Shown one piece after another: positions 16,167 through 24,629 of a DNA stretch of 58,835 bases. The DNA is taken from the NCBI RefSeq assembly GCF_004795105.1, contig NZ_SSBL01000037.1, positions 1-58,835 on the forward strand, written 5' to 3'. The position numbers and the translations under genes were made by a program. This DNA is from Streptomyces sp. A0642 (GTDB lineage: Bacteria > Actinomycetota > Actinomycetes > Streptomycetales > Streptomycetaceae). The notes beneath the pieces are model-generated. The model saw nothing but the letters and a program-made list of their open reading frames with translations, did not search any database and was not told the DNA's origin. Position 1 is the stretch's first letter. Every line of letters starts with the position of its first letter.

Positions 16167-17069
16167 TCAGGCCGCCAGGAACCCGCCGATGCGCTCCCGC
16201 AGACCGCGCGGGTCCAGACCGTGCGCCACGAGGTGCTCGTCCATCTGCCCGTACCGCCGCAGCTCCTCCCGGGCCACGCCGAGACCCAGGATCCGGTGGG
16301 GGACGGCGGCGAGCGCGTCATTGGCCGCGCCCGTCGAGGTGCCCGCCAGGTACGGCTCGACGAGCACGACATCGGCGGGGCTCCGGCCGCCGACCGCCCG
16401 GCGCAGCCCTTCGTCGTCGAAGGGCCGCACGGTGGTCGCGTACAGCACGGTCACGTCGAGACCTTCCGTCGCGGCCAGGACGTTGTCGAGCATCGGTCCG
16501 ACGGCGATCACCACGCCGCCCGTGCCCTCACGCACGGTGGCGAAGCCGCCCGTCCCGCCCACCGGACGCGCCCGGTCGTTGGACTGGAGCGACAGGCGCA
16601 CATAGACCCGCCCCTCCCCGGCCGCCGCGTCGCGCAGGAGCGTCTCCGCCTCGTCGGGGTGTCCCGGCACGTGCACGGTCCAGCCGTCCAGCGTGTCCAT
16701 GAGTGCGACGTCCCCCGGCGCCATGTGGGTGAACCCGCCGGCCGGCCAGTCGTACGAGGCCCCGGCGCTCACCAGCACCCCGCCCACCCCTTGGTGTCCG
16801 AAGTCCAGCTTCACCTGCTCGAACGGCCGCTCCACCAGGAAGCTCGCGAAGGTGTGCACGATCGGCCGCATGCCCGTGAGCGCCATCCCGGCCCCGGCGC
16901 CGACGAGCAGCTGTTCACGGATGCCGACGTTGACGACCCGATCGGGATGGTCCCGCTCGGCGCGGCCGAATCCGTCGCGGCTGATCTCGGCCAGGACGAG
17001 CGCCAGGCGTGGATCCTCGTCGAGCAGCCGTGTGGTGGTGGAGATGAAACGGTCACGCATCGTGTCCAT
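16167..17069 (-). CDS. Transketolase C-terminal subunit
   Basis: 300 residues. RVVNVGIREQLLVGAGAGMALTGMRPIVHTFASFLVERPFEQVKLD is the pyrimidine-binding domain with the conserved Glu (IREQ) that activates thiamine diphosphate. The end (DVTVLYATTVRPFDDEGLR, VVLVEPYLAG) is the C-terminal transketolase domain. The partner carrying the diphosphate site is encoded just upstream, so together they make a split transketolase or DXS-like enzyme. GAGGAAG lies before the ATG. Two-carbon transfer is likely; the substrate is uncertain. Confidence 0.9.
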   Translation of the reverse strand: MDTMRDRFISTTTRLLDEDPRLALVLAEISRDGFGRAERDHPDRVVNVGIREQLLVGAGAGMALTGMRPIVHTFASFLVERPFEQVKLDFGHQGVGGVLVSAGASYDWPAGGFTHMAPGDVALMDTLDGWTVHVPGHPDEAETLLRDAAAGEGRVYVRLSLQSNDRARPVGGTGGFATVREGTGGVVIAVGPMLDNVLAATEGLDVTVLYATTVRPFDDEGLRRAVGGRSPADVVLVEPYLAGTSTGAANDALAAVPHRILGLGVAREELRRYGQMDEHLVAHGLDPRGLRERIGGFLAA

Positions 17070-17123
17070 GGGGGTCTTCCTCTTCTTTCTTGGTGGGGAG
17101 GGTGAGGCGGGCGGCGAGAGAGT

Positions 17124-17828
17124 TCAGCGCTTGGGCGCGACCCGGGCGACGACGGCATGCGGCCGGCCGGGGTGCGGCGCCGTGAAGGCCGCGTACAGCG
17201 CTTCGTGGTCCCGCCCGTCCACGGACTCGACCGACCAGCCCGCGGTCCTGAACCGGTCGGCGATCCCTCCGGGGCGTCCGTATGTCGCAGAGGCGTTGTC
17301 GATCACTACGGTGTGCAGCTGCTCCAGGCCGGCCGGACCGGCGTAGGCGATCGCCTCGTGGTTGCTGCCCTCGTCCAGTTCGGCGTCGCCGGTGAGCACC
17401 CACACCCGCGGGCCGGTCAGCCCCTGGGCCCGCAGCCCCAGCACGCTTCCCACCGCCAGCGGAAGCCCGTGCCCCAGGGACCCGCTGCCGATCTCGGCGC
17501 CGGGAACCAGCAGCCGGTCGGGATGGTGGCCGAGCGGTGATCCGTACGAGCCGAAGCCGGCCAGCAAGTCCTCCCCGAAGAACCCCTGAGCGGCGAGGAC
17601 GGCGTAGTAGGCCATCGGCCCGTGCCCCTTCGACAGCAGGAAACGGTCCCGGTCCGGTGCGTCGACGGTCTCCGGTGTCACGCGCAGGACCCGGTCGTAC
17701 AGCACCCACAGGGCGTCGAGGGTCGAGGTGGCGGCCGGGCCGTGCTTTTCGTCGCCGGTCATCAGGCTCATCAGCCGGGCCAGGTCGCGGTAGGCGGGTC
17801 CCGGTGCGGCGGTCGTCGTGTTCGTCAT
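17124..17828 (-). CDS. Transketolase N-terminal (thiamine diphosphate) subunit
   Basis: 234 residues. FLLSKGHGPMAYYAVLA, GSPLGHHPDRL and GSGSLGHGLPLAVGSVLG match the N-terminal half of transketolase. GDAELDEGSNHEA is the thiamine diphosphate/Mg motif; the usual second Gly of GDG is Ala here, a modest change. An ATG at 17828 is preferred to an in-frame TTG 21 bases upstream. The C-terminal subunit starts 54 bp downstream. Split transketolases occur in Streptomyces both in primary and special metabolism, and nothing nearby fixes the pathway. Confidence 0.9.
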   Translation of the reverse strand: MTNTTTAAPGPAYRDLARLMSLMTGDEKHGPAATSTLDALWVLYDRVLRVTPETVDAPDRDRFLLSKGHGPMAYYAVLAAQGFFGEDLLAGFGSYGSPLGHHPDRLLVPGAEIGSGSLGHGLPLAVGSVLGLRAQGLTGPRVWVLTGDAELDEGSNHEAIAYAGPAGLEQLHTVVIDNASATYGRPGGIADRFRTAGWSVESVDGRDHEALYAAFTAPHPGRPHAVVARVAPKR

Positions 17829-17902
17829 GTGCCCAGCGTTCAACGTCAAGCATGGTTGAGGTCAAGCGGAAAAGGCGTTCGTGACCATCTGTCGAAGTGC
17901 GG

Positions 17903-17908
17903 TATTGT
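17903..17908 (+). promoter_or_regulatory. Probable -10 box of tRNA-Pro copy 1
   Basis: TATTGT within GTGCGGTATTGTT (17897-17909). The second tRNA copy has GTGAGGTAATGTT at nearly the same distance, so the element is shared. No good -35 box is seen. Confidence 0.45.
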
Positions 17909-17953
17909 TCTCATGCGCGTTCGGCCAGGGGAAACCCCAGGTCAGACGGGTAT

Positions 17954-18027
<74 letters not shown>

Positions 18028-18047
18028 CTGGAGACAGTCGCAGGTCA

Positions 18048-18090
18048 GGGCCGGTGTCGGAGAAATCCGACACCGGCCCTTGATCGTTTT
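18048..18090 (+). terminator. Terminator of tRNA-Pro copy 1
   Basis: 13-bp perfect stem GGGCCGGTGTCGG/CCGACACCGGCCC around loop AGAAAT, then TTGATCGTTTT. Its surrounding 56 bp recur at 20322-20377 with compensatory changes. Confidence 0.85.
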
Positions 18091-18389
18091 CGGGACCCTG
18101 TGAGGACCGGCGATCCCGCGCGGGGCGTGTACGGGGACTCCGGCGTCGGCGAACCGGGTCGCTTCGGTGTGCCGGAGGTCGTGGCGGCGCGATGCTCGTG
18201 GCTGGACTCGGCGGCTCGGTGGTCACGTCGTCCCGGGGGCCGCGTCGCGCAGGACGGGTCTCGACGTCCTTGGCTGAACCGCCGCGCCCGGGAATCGGCG
18301 AGGTGTCCGTCGGTCCGTTCCGAGGGACAGCGCGGCCCTCGATCGCCGTGCGAATGTTTCGACCGTCACGACGAATCATGCGGGAAGTC
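18091..18389. other. Intergenic region between tRNA terminator and GH43 promoter
   Basis: About 300 bp. No gene, RNA or repeat was recognised here; short open frames have no ribosome site and atypical composition. Confidence 0.5.
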
Positions 18390-18417
18390 TTGACGGGCTT
18401 TGTCAGGTCCCTATGAT
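18390..18417 (+). promoter_or_regulatory. Promoter of the GH43 gene
   Basis: TTGACG (18390-18395), 16 bases, TATGAT (18412-18417): a strong vegetative-type promoter. Transcription would begin near 18424, about 120 bases before the gene start. Confidence 0.65.
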
Positions 18418-18441
18418 CCAAGGTGATCGACATGACGACCC

Positions 18442-18461
18442 TTGTTCGATATTCCGAACAA
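18442..18461. promoter_or_regulatory. Palindromic operator in the GH43 leader
   Basis: TTGTTCG-N6-CGAACAA, perfect 7-bp arms over 20 bp, about 18 bases after the predicted transcription start. The position suits repression by blocking elongation. The regulator is not encoded nearby. Confidence 0.55.
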
Positions 18462-18542
18462 ACCGCCTGGCTCCACTCGTACAGCAAGGACAACGCCGGG
18501 TCGCACCCCCGCAACGGCCGAGCCGCAAGGAGCACGCCACGC

Positions 18543-20594
18543 ATGTTTATGTCATGGCTTCATCAACCCGTCTCGCGGCGGCGCGCGCTGGCGGCCGCCA
18601 CCGGCCTCGCCGCCGGGGCGGCCCTCCCGCTCACGGCAGCCCCGGGCGCCGCAGCCGCTTCCGCCCGAGGGCCGGAGCTCACAGCCGCCGGGGAGTATGC
18701 GAACCCGGTGATCTGGCAGGACTTCGCGGACGTCGACGTCATCCGCGTCGGGAACACCTACTACGCCTCGGCGTCGACCATGCACTACTCGCCGGGCGCG
18801 CCCGTCCTGCGCTCGTACGACCTGGTGCACTGGGAGATCGCCGGACACGCGGTGCCGGTCCTGGACTTCGGCGCCAAGTACGACCTGAACGGGGGCCGCG
18901 GCTACGTCAGGGGGATCTGGGCGTCGTCGCTGGCCTACCGTCCCAGCAACGGGACGTTCTACTGGCTCGGCCAGATCGATTTCGCCCGGACGTACATCTA
19001 CACCGCCAAGGCCGTCGAGGGGCCGTGGAACCGGCTGACGACGATCAGTACGCCGTACTACGACGCGGGCCTGCTGGTCGACAGCGACGACAGCCTGTAC
19101 GTCGCCTACGGCAACACCACGATCAATGTGGCCCAGCTCTCCCCGGACGGCCGCACCCAGGTCCGCTCGCAGCAGGTCTTCACGACCCCGTCGAGCGTCG
19201 GCACCTTGGAGGGATCCCGCTTCTACAAGATCAACGGGCAGTACTACATCTTCCTGACCCGCCCGGCCAACGGGCAGTACATCCTGAAGTCCTCCGGCGG
19301 CCCGTTCGGTCCGTACACGATGCGGCAGGTGCTGCTCGATCTGCGCGGGCCGGTCCCCGGCGGGGGCGTCCCGCACCAGGGCGGCCTGGTGCAGACGCAG
19401 AACGGCGCCTGGTACTACCTGGCGTTCGTCGACGCCTACCCCGGCGGCCGGGTGCCCGTCCTGGCACCGGTCACCTGGACCTGGGACGGCTGGCCCGTCG
19501 TCCAACTGGTGAACGGGGCGTGGGGCGCCTCCTACCCCAGCCCGGCCGTGCCGCCGCCGCCCCGTCAGGTCGCCCCCATGACCGGAGTCGACACCTTCGG
19601 CGGCACCACCCTCAACCAGCGATGGGAGTGGAACCACAACCCGGACAACACCAAGTGGTCGGCCGGCAACGGTCTGACCCTGAGCACGGCGACGGTCACC
19701 GGCGACCTGTACGCGGCCCGTAACACCCTCACGCACCGCATCCAGGGCCCCACCTCCACCGCCACGATCGAGCTGGACCACTCCGCGATGCGGGACGGCG
19801 ACCGGGCCGGACTCGCGCTGCTGCGCGACTCCTCCGCGTGGATCGGCGTCAAGCGCGAGGGCGGAGCCACGCGGGTGGTGCGGGTCGGCGGGCTGACGAT
19901 GGACGGCAACTGGAACACCACCGGAACCGGCTACGAGCTCGCCGGAGCGGCCGTTTCGGGCGGCCGTATCTGGCTGCGCGTGAGCGCGGACATCCGCCCC
20001 GGCGCGGCACGGCCGGGGACCTTCTCGTACAGCACCGACGGCATCACGTTCACCCGCCTCGGACCCGACTTCTCCATGGGCAACGACTGGCGGTTCTTCA
20101 TGGGTTACCGGTTCGCCCTCTTCAACCACGCCACCCGGGCGCTCGGCGGCTCGGTCCGCGTCACGCGGTTCGCGAACTGGCCACGCCCTGAACCGAGGCG
20201 ATCCCGCCGGATCCCGACGCCCCGTCGCCCGCGCCTGAGCGTACGGAGGCGCCGGGCCGGCGTCGCCGGCCCGCTGTGCGCCGCACCGCATCGACCCCGC
20301 CGGCGGCCGTCTATCGGTGCGGACAGTGGCAGGTCAGGGCCGGTGGCGGAGGAATCCGCCACCGGCCCTTGCTCGTTCCGGGCACCGGCCGGGAACGCCG
20401 GTCGGGACGCGGCTGACGCCGTCAGCCGGAAGCGGGGGGCAGCTCGCTCTTCGCCGGCTCGCTCCCGGGGGCCAGGAAGAAGCGCTGGGCCGCGCTCTCG
20501 GCGCAGGGCCCGGCGACCACCACGGCTCCGGGATCCGTACCGGAGACGCCGAGGCACTGCCCGTCGTTCGCGGACCGTATCCGGTACGGCGTGA
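18543..20594 (+). CDS. Tat-exported glycoside hydrolase family 43 protein, C-terminal stop probably lost
   Basis: ATG at 18543 follows AAGGAG by ten bases. A twin-arginine signal (SRRRALAAATGLAAGAALPL) ends near residue 45. The beta-propeller begins NPVIWQDFADVDVIRVGNTYYASASTMHYSPGAPVLRSYDLVHWE, typical of GH43 beta-xylosidases and arabinofuranosidases, with the first Asp of the catalytic set in DVDVI. From about residue 350 a GH43 C-terminal beta-sandwich (DTFGGTTLNQRWEWNHNPDNTKW) ends at VRVTRFANW near 20180. The frame then runs on 138 codons of Arg/Pro-rich sequence through a terminator hairpin and into the antisense HTH gene. The true end is probably near 20190; a one-base loss there is likely. 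The enzyme would cut plant arabinan or xylan outside the cell. Confidence 0.82.
   Translation: MFMSWLHQPVSRRRALAAATGLAAGAALPLTAAPGAAAASARGPELTAAGEYANPVIWQDFADVDVIRVGNTYYASASTMHYSPGAPVLRSYDLVHWEIAGHAVPVLDFGAKYDLNGGRGYVRGIWASSLAYRPSNGTFYWLGQIDFARTYIYTAKAVEGPWNRLTTISTPYYDAGLLVDSDDSLYVAYGNTTINVAQLSPDGRTQVRSQQVFTTPSSVGTLEGSRFYKINGQYYIFLTRPANGQYILKSSGGPFGPYTMRQVLLDLRGPVPGGGVPHQGGLVQTQNGAWYYLAFVDAYPGGRVPVLAPVTWTWDGWPVVQLVNGAWGASYPSPAVPPPPRQVAPMTGVDTFGGTTLNQRWEWNHNPDNTKWSAGNGLTLSTATVTGDLYAARNTLTHRIQGPTSTATIELDHSAMRDGDRAGLALLRDSSAWIGVKREGGATRVVRVGGLTMDGNWNTTGTGYELAGAAVSGGRIWLRVSADIRPGAARPGTFSYSTDGITFTRLGPDFSMGNDWRFFMGYRFALFNHATRALGGSVRVTRFANWPRPEPRRSRRIPTPRRPRLSVRRRRAGVAGPLCAAPHRPRRRPSIGADSGRSGPVAEESATGPCSFRAPAGNAGRDAADAVSRKRGAARSSPARSRGPGRSAGPRSRRRARRPPRLRDPYRRRRGTARRSRTVSGTA
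20337..20372 (+). terminator. tRNA-less copy of the tRNA-Pro terminator
   Basis: Stem GGGCCGGTGGCGG/CCGCCACCGGCCC, loop AGGAAT. The 56 bp from 20322 match 18033 onward at 51 positions; two differences are a compensating base pair. It lies after the GH43 domain end and inside the read-through frame. Confidence 0.75.
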
Positions 20595-21513
20595 CCCGCC
20601 CACTGCCCGAGCCGGGCGGCCCGCTCGCGTCGACCCGTTCGAACGTGAACACCTGGGTGGTCCTGCCCCTGCGGCAGTCGTCCCAGGGCGCGAGCATTCC
20701 ATCGGCGACGACGGTCAGGCATCCCCACCCCTGCACGGGATGCACCCACTTGATGAAGAGGCGACCGCCGCCGAGCGGTTCGAGTCTGGTGTACGGGGGT
20801 GTCGACCCGGGACAGGGGCGCTGGACGGCGACCGATTCGCCGCCCGGCTCACGGCCCTCGGTCACGCACAGTCCGGTGGCCCGGGCCGGCCGGATGCTGT
20901 ACCACCCGGGTGCCGGCTCCTGGGACGAGGGCGCGCTCTCCGCGGGATCCCTGCCCGAAGTGTCCGGCAGGGCGAGCCAGGAGACGAGGCCCACCAGCAG
21001 TACGGCGGACAGCGTCACCCACACGCCGGGCGCCGCGGCACGAGGGCGCGCCCGCTTCGGCGGGGCCCCGGGGCCGGGCCCGCTCCGCGGGGCGGAGTGT
21101 TCCGCACCCTCCTCCGTGTCGTGGCCGGCCTCCGACGGGGACGGGCGGGCGGAGGAACGGCGTTCGGTGGCGGGGGCCTCTTCCGCCGAACGGTTCACCG
21201 GTCCCTCTCCCCGGGCCAGGCGATTGCGCGCCTGGAGCCAGACGTCGGCGTGCGCGCCCGCGCCACAGGCCCGTACGAAGGCGTTCAGCATCTGCGGCCG
21301 CGGAAGCGCCTGTCTGCGCAGTACGTCCGCGATCGTGCTGCGCGGCAGGACCTGCCCCTCTTGTTCGGCGCGCTCTTCGAGTTGCCGGTACGTCAGCCCC
21401 GACACCTCCTTGAGCCGCTTCATCATGCCGACGAACTCCTCGACCCCGTCCGCGTGTTCGGGATCGACACCCCCCGTGGTGTTCATGGCTCCCCCCCTCG
21501 CCGTGGTGGTCAT
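20422..21513 (-). CDS. Membrane-anchored XRE-type HTH protein with extracytoplasmic domain
   Basis: 363 residues. The N-terminus has an XRE-like HTH: VGMMKRLKEVSGLTYRQLEERA, STIADVLRRQALPRP. A Pro/Ala/Ser-rich linker follows, then one membrane helix near residue 180 (VWVTLSAVLLVGLVSWLAL). The outer C-terminal domain, GWYSIRPARATGLCVTEG, RPCPGSTPPYTRLEPLG and GQCLGVSGTDPGAVVVAGPC, resembles a small beta-trefoil-like binding domain with paired Cys. The ATG at 21513 has AAGGA seven bases upstream; a second ATG at 21486 follows GGGGGGAG and is a fair alternative. This one-component layout could sense an outside ligand and act at DNA. Its 3' end is antisense to the read-through part of the GH43 frame. 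Confidence 0.8.
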   Translation of the reverse strand: MTTTARGGAMNTTGGVDPEHADGVEEFVGMMKRLKEVSGLTYRQLEERAEQEGQVLPRSTIADVLRRQALPRPQMLNAFVRACGAGAHADVWLQARNRLARGEGPVNRSAEEAPATERRSSARPSPSEAGHDTEEGAEHSAPRSGPGPGAPPKRARPRAAAPGVWVTLSAVLLVGLVSWLALPDTSGRDPAESAPSSQEPAPGWYSIRPARATGLCVTEGREPGGESVAVQRPCPGSTPPYTRLEPLGGGRLFIKWVHPVQGWGCLTVVADGMLAPWDDCRRGRTTQVFTFERVDASGPPGSGSGRVTPYRIRSANDGQCLGVSGTDPGAVVVAGPCAESAAQRFFLAPGSEPAKSELPPASG

Positions 21514-21741
21514 GTCCTCATCCTTGGTCTTCCGTCCGGGAGGCGGCAAGAGGTCTCCGCGCAGCCTGTGCTTTGTCCGAAAGACGGCGTTGACCAGCCC
21601 GGACGACGAGGGGCTGTCCGGGACACAGGGAATCCCTTGCCGGACGGATCCCCGGACGAGCAGTGTCTGTGCTGCCGGCGAAGACAGCCGAACGCCTCAG
21701 GCGAAGCAGCCGATCCAGACCACGCACCCAGGAGTGTTCTC

Positions 21742-22338
21742 ATGCGCAAGTACGCACGGTCCGCACGCATCGTCCCCCTCGCGCTTGCCGCGGTCTGCGT
21801 GAGTGGGCTCAGCGCCACCGCCCCGGCGCAGGCGCGCACCGGGACGCAGGCGTCCGCCGCCAAGGTGAGCGACGCCCATTACCTGCGCTTCGACAAGAGT
21901 TCGTTCACGAACTCCCGCCTGGAGCTGGTCAAGCGGACTCCCGGCAAGGACAAGGTGATCAAGACCTACCGGGCGGGCTCGGGTCAGTCGAAGGACACCT
22001 GCGCCGTCAACAGGGGATGGCTCCCCAACGCCGGCGCGAGCAAGCCGTATGCCATCGAGTGGCACCGCAAGAACTACGACGCCAAGATCAACGGCTTCGT
22101 CATCAAGATCTCTGACCGCAAGTGCCACAACGGCACCAAGCGCACCGAGCTGTTCATCCACAGCGAGATGAAGCCGAACGGCGCGAACGGCGTCATCGAG
22201 TCCGAGCGCTGGACCGACAGCAAGCCCAACGACTACTACTCCAACGGCTGCATCAAGCTCAACCCGGCCAACATCAAGGACCTGTTCAAGCGCCTGGACA
22301 AGCTCGGCTGGCCGAAGAAGCTGTACGTGGTGGACTGA
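21742..22338 (+). CDS. L,D-transpeptidase (YkuD-like) family exported protein
   Basis: 198 residues from an ATG preceded by CAGGAG. A Sec signal peptide (RIVPLALAAVCVSGLSATAPAQA) ends near residue 32. The catalytic pattern is LFIHSEM with H140 and, about thirty residues later, YYSNGCIKL with C170, as in YkuD-type L,D-transpeptidases. The domain is short and compact. Such enzymes make 3-3 crosslinks in peptidoglycan or attach proteins to it. A long hairpin after the stop ends the transcript. The distance between His and Cys is larger than usual, so exact activity is uncertain. Confidence 0.8.
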   Translation: MRKYARSARIVPLALAAVCVSGLSATAPAQARTGTQASAAKVSDAHYLRFDKSSFTNSRLELVKRTPGKDKVIKTYRAGSGQSKDTCAVNRGWLPNAGASKPYAIEWHRKNYDAKINGFVIKISDRKCHNGTKRTELFIHSEMKPNGANGVIESERWTDSKPNDYYSNGCIKLNPANIKDLFKRLDKLGWPKKLYVVD

Positions 22339-22342
22339 CCGT

Positions 22343-22399
22343 CCCCGTGATCGGTCCGTGGTGCCCGGGGACTTCCCGGGCACCACCGACGTCACGGGG
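22343..22399. terminator. Long two-tier hairpin between convergent genes
   Basis: Outer arms CCCCGTGA/TCACGGGG and inner arms GTGGTGCCCGGG/CCCGGGCACCAC around GACTT. It overlaps the stop of the minus-strand gene and probably serves both. Confidence 0.8.
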
Positions 22400-23528
22400 C
22401 AGGCGGAGTCTCTTCCTTGCGGATCGGGCAGCCGGATGGCCTCGACGTGGGGGAGGCCATGCGTGCTGCCCCGGCCGTTTCGCCCATCTGCTCCAGGATT
22501 TCGACGGAGAGCAGGTCCTCCTTGCCCTTGAACGCGTCCGCGACCACCGGATCGGTGGGGAAGACCAGTTCGGCCGAGACGTTGTCCTGAACGATCCGGG
22601 CGAGGTTGTCCAGCGCGACGAAGACGGGGTCGCGGGGGACCTCGACGGTCGGCAGGTCGATGAGATGGGTGGCGGCCTTCGCCGGATTCATGCAACGCCG
22701 GATGATGATCGAGGCCTGGTTCAGCTCCGACGTCGTCCAGATCGAGAGCACGACCGTGTACAGGTTCTCCCACGCCTCCTCGCCGATCGCGGCCCGCCAC
22801 CTGCGCATGAGACCCTGCACGCCGGAGATCTGCGCCGCGGCCGCGTACCGCATGTTCACGCGGATACCGGGGTACGTCCTGGCGGAGAACTCCTCGAACG
22901 AGGCCATGTCGAAGGTGCGGCTCCTCACCGAATCGCGGATGAACGAGAGTGCCTCGTCGAGGATCCGCGCGCAGGAGCCTTCCAGCTCGGGCGGCAGACC
23001 GGCCTTCCCGAGCTGCCGGCGTGCAGTGGTGAGCGTGGCCGCGTACGCCTGGAGCGGGCCGGTCCAGCCGTCCGTCCGAGGCCCTTCGAACGCGACCATG
23101 TCCAGGTCGTGGGGGTCGATGCGGCCCGCGTTGGGGAGGTGGGGAACCTTGTCGCTCAGATAGGCGGCAAGGGTGGAGAAGATGCCCTGAGGCACATGGC
23201 TGATCGACTTCGCCAGCTCGAACAGCTCGGGCACGGGCCTGACCGACTCCCGCGGGCTTCCTTCACGGATGAGGGTGAAGGTGCCTCCCGTGGCATCGTT
23301 CTGGACGACGATCACAGGACTGAGTCGACCGATCAGATCGGACTTGAGGGCGGCGTAGTTCGCCCGCATGCCGGCGTTGGCCGCTCGGATCGCGTCACGG
23401 GCCTTCTGCTCGGCGTCCGTCACGGCGGCGCCCGCACGGGTGGCCGCGGAGGCGGGCGGGGCGCCGCCCAGGATCGTCGCGGCGCCGGCCGCCGACACGC
23501 CGTCGATGAATGCTCTGCGTGTGACCAT
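22392..23528 (-). CDS. Tat-exported protein of unknown function
   Basis: 378 residues from an ATG with GGAAGGACGGGG upstream. The twin-arginine signal VTRRAFIDGVSAAGAATILGGAPPASA has a cleavage site near residue 30. The body is mostly helical, with KARDAIRAANAGMRANYAALKSDLIGRLSPVIVV and a conserved-looking core FIRDSVRSRTFDMASFEEFSARTYPGIRVNMRYAAAAQISGVQGLMRRW. The end (SGCPIRKEETPPAP) has a lone Cys. I do not recognise a family or active site. Twin-arginine export suggests folding or cofactor loading before secretion. It is convergent with the L,D-transpeptidase gene. Confidence 0.75.
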   Translation of the reverse strand: MVTRRAFIDGVSAAGAATILGGAPPASAATRAGAAVTDAEQKARDAIRAANAGMRANYAALKSDLIGRLSPVIVVQNDATGGTFTLIREGSPRESVRPVPELFELAKSISHVPQGIFSTLAAYLSDKVPHLPNAGRIDPHDLDMVAFEGPRTDGWTGPLQAYAATLTTARRQLGKAGLPPELEGSCARILDEALSFIRDSVRSRTFDMASFEEFSARTYPGIRVNMRYAAAAQISGVQGLMRRWRAAIGEEAWENLYTVVLSIWTTSELNQASIIIRRCMNPAKAATHLIDLPTVEVPRDPVFVALDNLARIVQDNVSAELVFPTDPVVADAFKGKEDLLSVEILEQMGETAGAARMASPTSRPSGCPIRKEETPPAP

Positions 23529-23705
23529 TCCCCGTCCTTCCCTCCCGCACGCAGCCCGGGGCGCACGCCGCCGGTGCGGACCGCGTCGCGCAGCACTGCG
23601 CGTCCACCGGTCAGTTTCCAGGAGCGACGCGTCCTGAGCGGCGGACGCCACGCACGTCCGCGTCATGAACCCGGGACATGACGCGGACGGCGCGCGGCCG
23701 CAGGC

Positions 23706-24629
23706 TCAGCCCGCGAGTTCCCCCAGCAGTTCCCACGTACGACGCCGGTCGGCCTCTCCGGCCAGGTCCGTCCCCGCGAAGACCACCTCGGTCGCCCCCG
23801 CGTCCCGGTAGCGCCGCACCTCGGCCGCGACCGCCTTCTCGTCGCCGATCACGGCCACCTCGCCGGCCCGGGCCGCGCCCGAGAGTTCCACGACCCGTGC
23901 GTACGACGGGAACTGCTCGTAGAACGCCAGCTGCTCCGTGGCGGTCCGGCGCGCCGCTTCGGGGTCGCCGGTGACCACGCCGTGCACCAGGGCCACGATC
24001 CGGGGCGCGGGGCGGCCCGCGGCCTCGGCCGCGGCGGTGACGGCCGGAACGATGTGCCCGTCCAGGGTCCGGGGCCCCGCGAGGTAGGGGAGGATGCCGT
24101 CCGCCAGCTCACCGCTCACCCGCAGCGCCTGCGGGCCCATCGCGGCCACGAGCAGCGGAACACCGCCCTCCGCCCCGGGCACGCGGGCGGGGAGGGGAGT
24201 GGTCGCGGTGAGCAGCTCGCCGTGGAAGTCGGCGTTGCCGGTCTCGGTGAGCTGGCGCAGTGCGGTGAGGAACTCGCGGAGGCGGGCGATCGGGCGCTCG
24301 TACGGGATGCCGAAGGCAGTCTCGGTCAGCGGCTTCGTGCCCAGGGCGAGCCCGAGGTGGTAGCGGCCGTGCGTGGCCGCCTGCGCGGTCTGGGCCTGGC
24401 TGGAGATGAGCAGAGGGTGCCGCCCGAAGACGGGGATGGCGGACGTGCCCACCTGCAGGCCGGGCACCTCGCGGCCGACGATCGCGGCGAGCAGGGGGGA
24501 ATCGGCCCCGAAGGTCTGTCCGAACCAGGCGGACCGCAGCCCCGCGGCGGCGGCCTCCCGGGCGAGCTGCACGGTGGCGTCGATCTGGTTGTCGGATCCG
24601 GTCGCGCTGAGCGCTACTCCCACAGTCAT
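23706..24629 (-). CDS. LLM-class (F420-dependent-like) oxidoreductase
   Basis: 307 residues: GLRSAWFGQTFGADSPLLAAIVGREVPGLQVGTSAIPVFGRHPLLISSQAQTAQAATHGRYHLGLALG is the luciferase-like TIM-barrel pattern of F420-dependent oxidoreductases, and GVPLLVAAMGPQALRVSGELADGIL is the second typical segment. It would use F420 or flavin in the cytosol; the substrate is unknown. ATG at 24629 begins the first strand (TVGVALSATG). Its ribosome site is poor, and an ATG at 24662 is a possible longer start. Confidence 0.87.
   Translation of the reverse strand: MTVGVALSATGSDNQIDATVQLAREAAAAGLRSAWFGQTFGADSPLLAAIVGREVPGLQVGTSAIPVFGRHPLLISSQAQTAQAATHGRYHLGLALGTKPLTETAFGIPYERPIARLREFLTALRQLTETGNADFHGELLTATTPLPARVPGAEGGVPLLVAAMGPQALRVSGELADGILPYLAGPRTLDGHIVPAVTAAAEAAGRPAPRIVALVHGVVTGDPEAARRTATEQLAFYEQFPSYARVVELSGAARAGEVAVIGDEKAVAAEVRRYRDAGATEVVFAGTDLAGEADRRRTWELLGELAG

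Noticed and set aside
17841..17876. Direct repeat-like CAACGTCAAG and GGTTGAGGTCAAG before the transketolase
   Set aside because: The arms match poorly and give no clear palindrome or promoter spacing.
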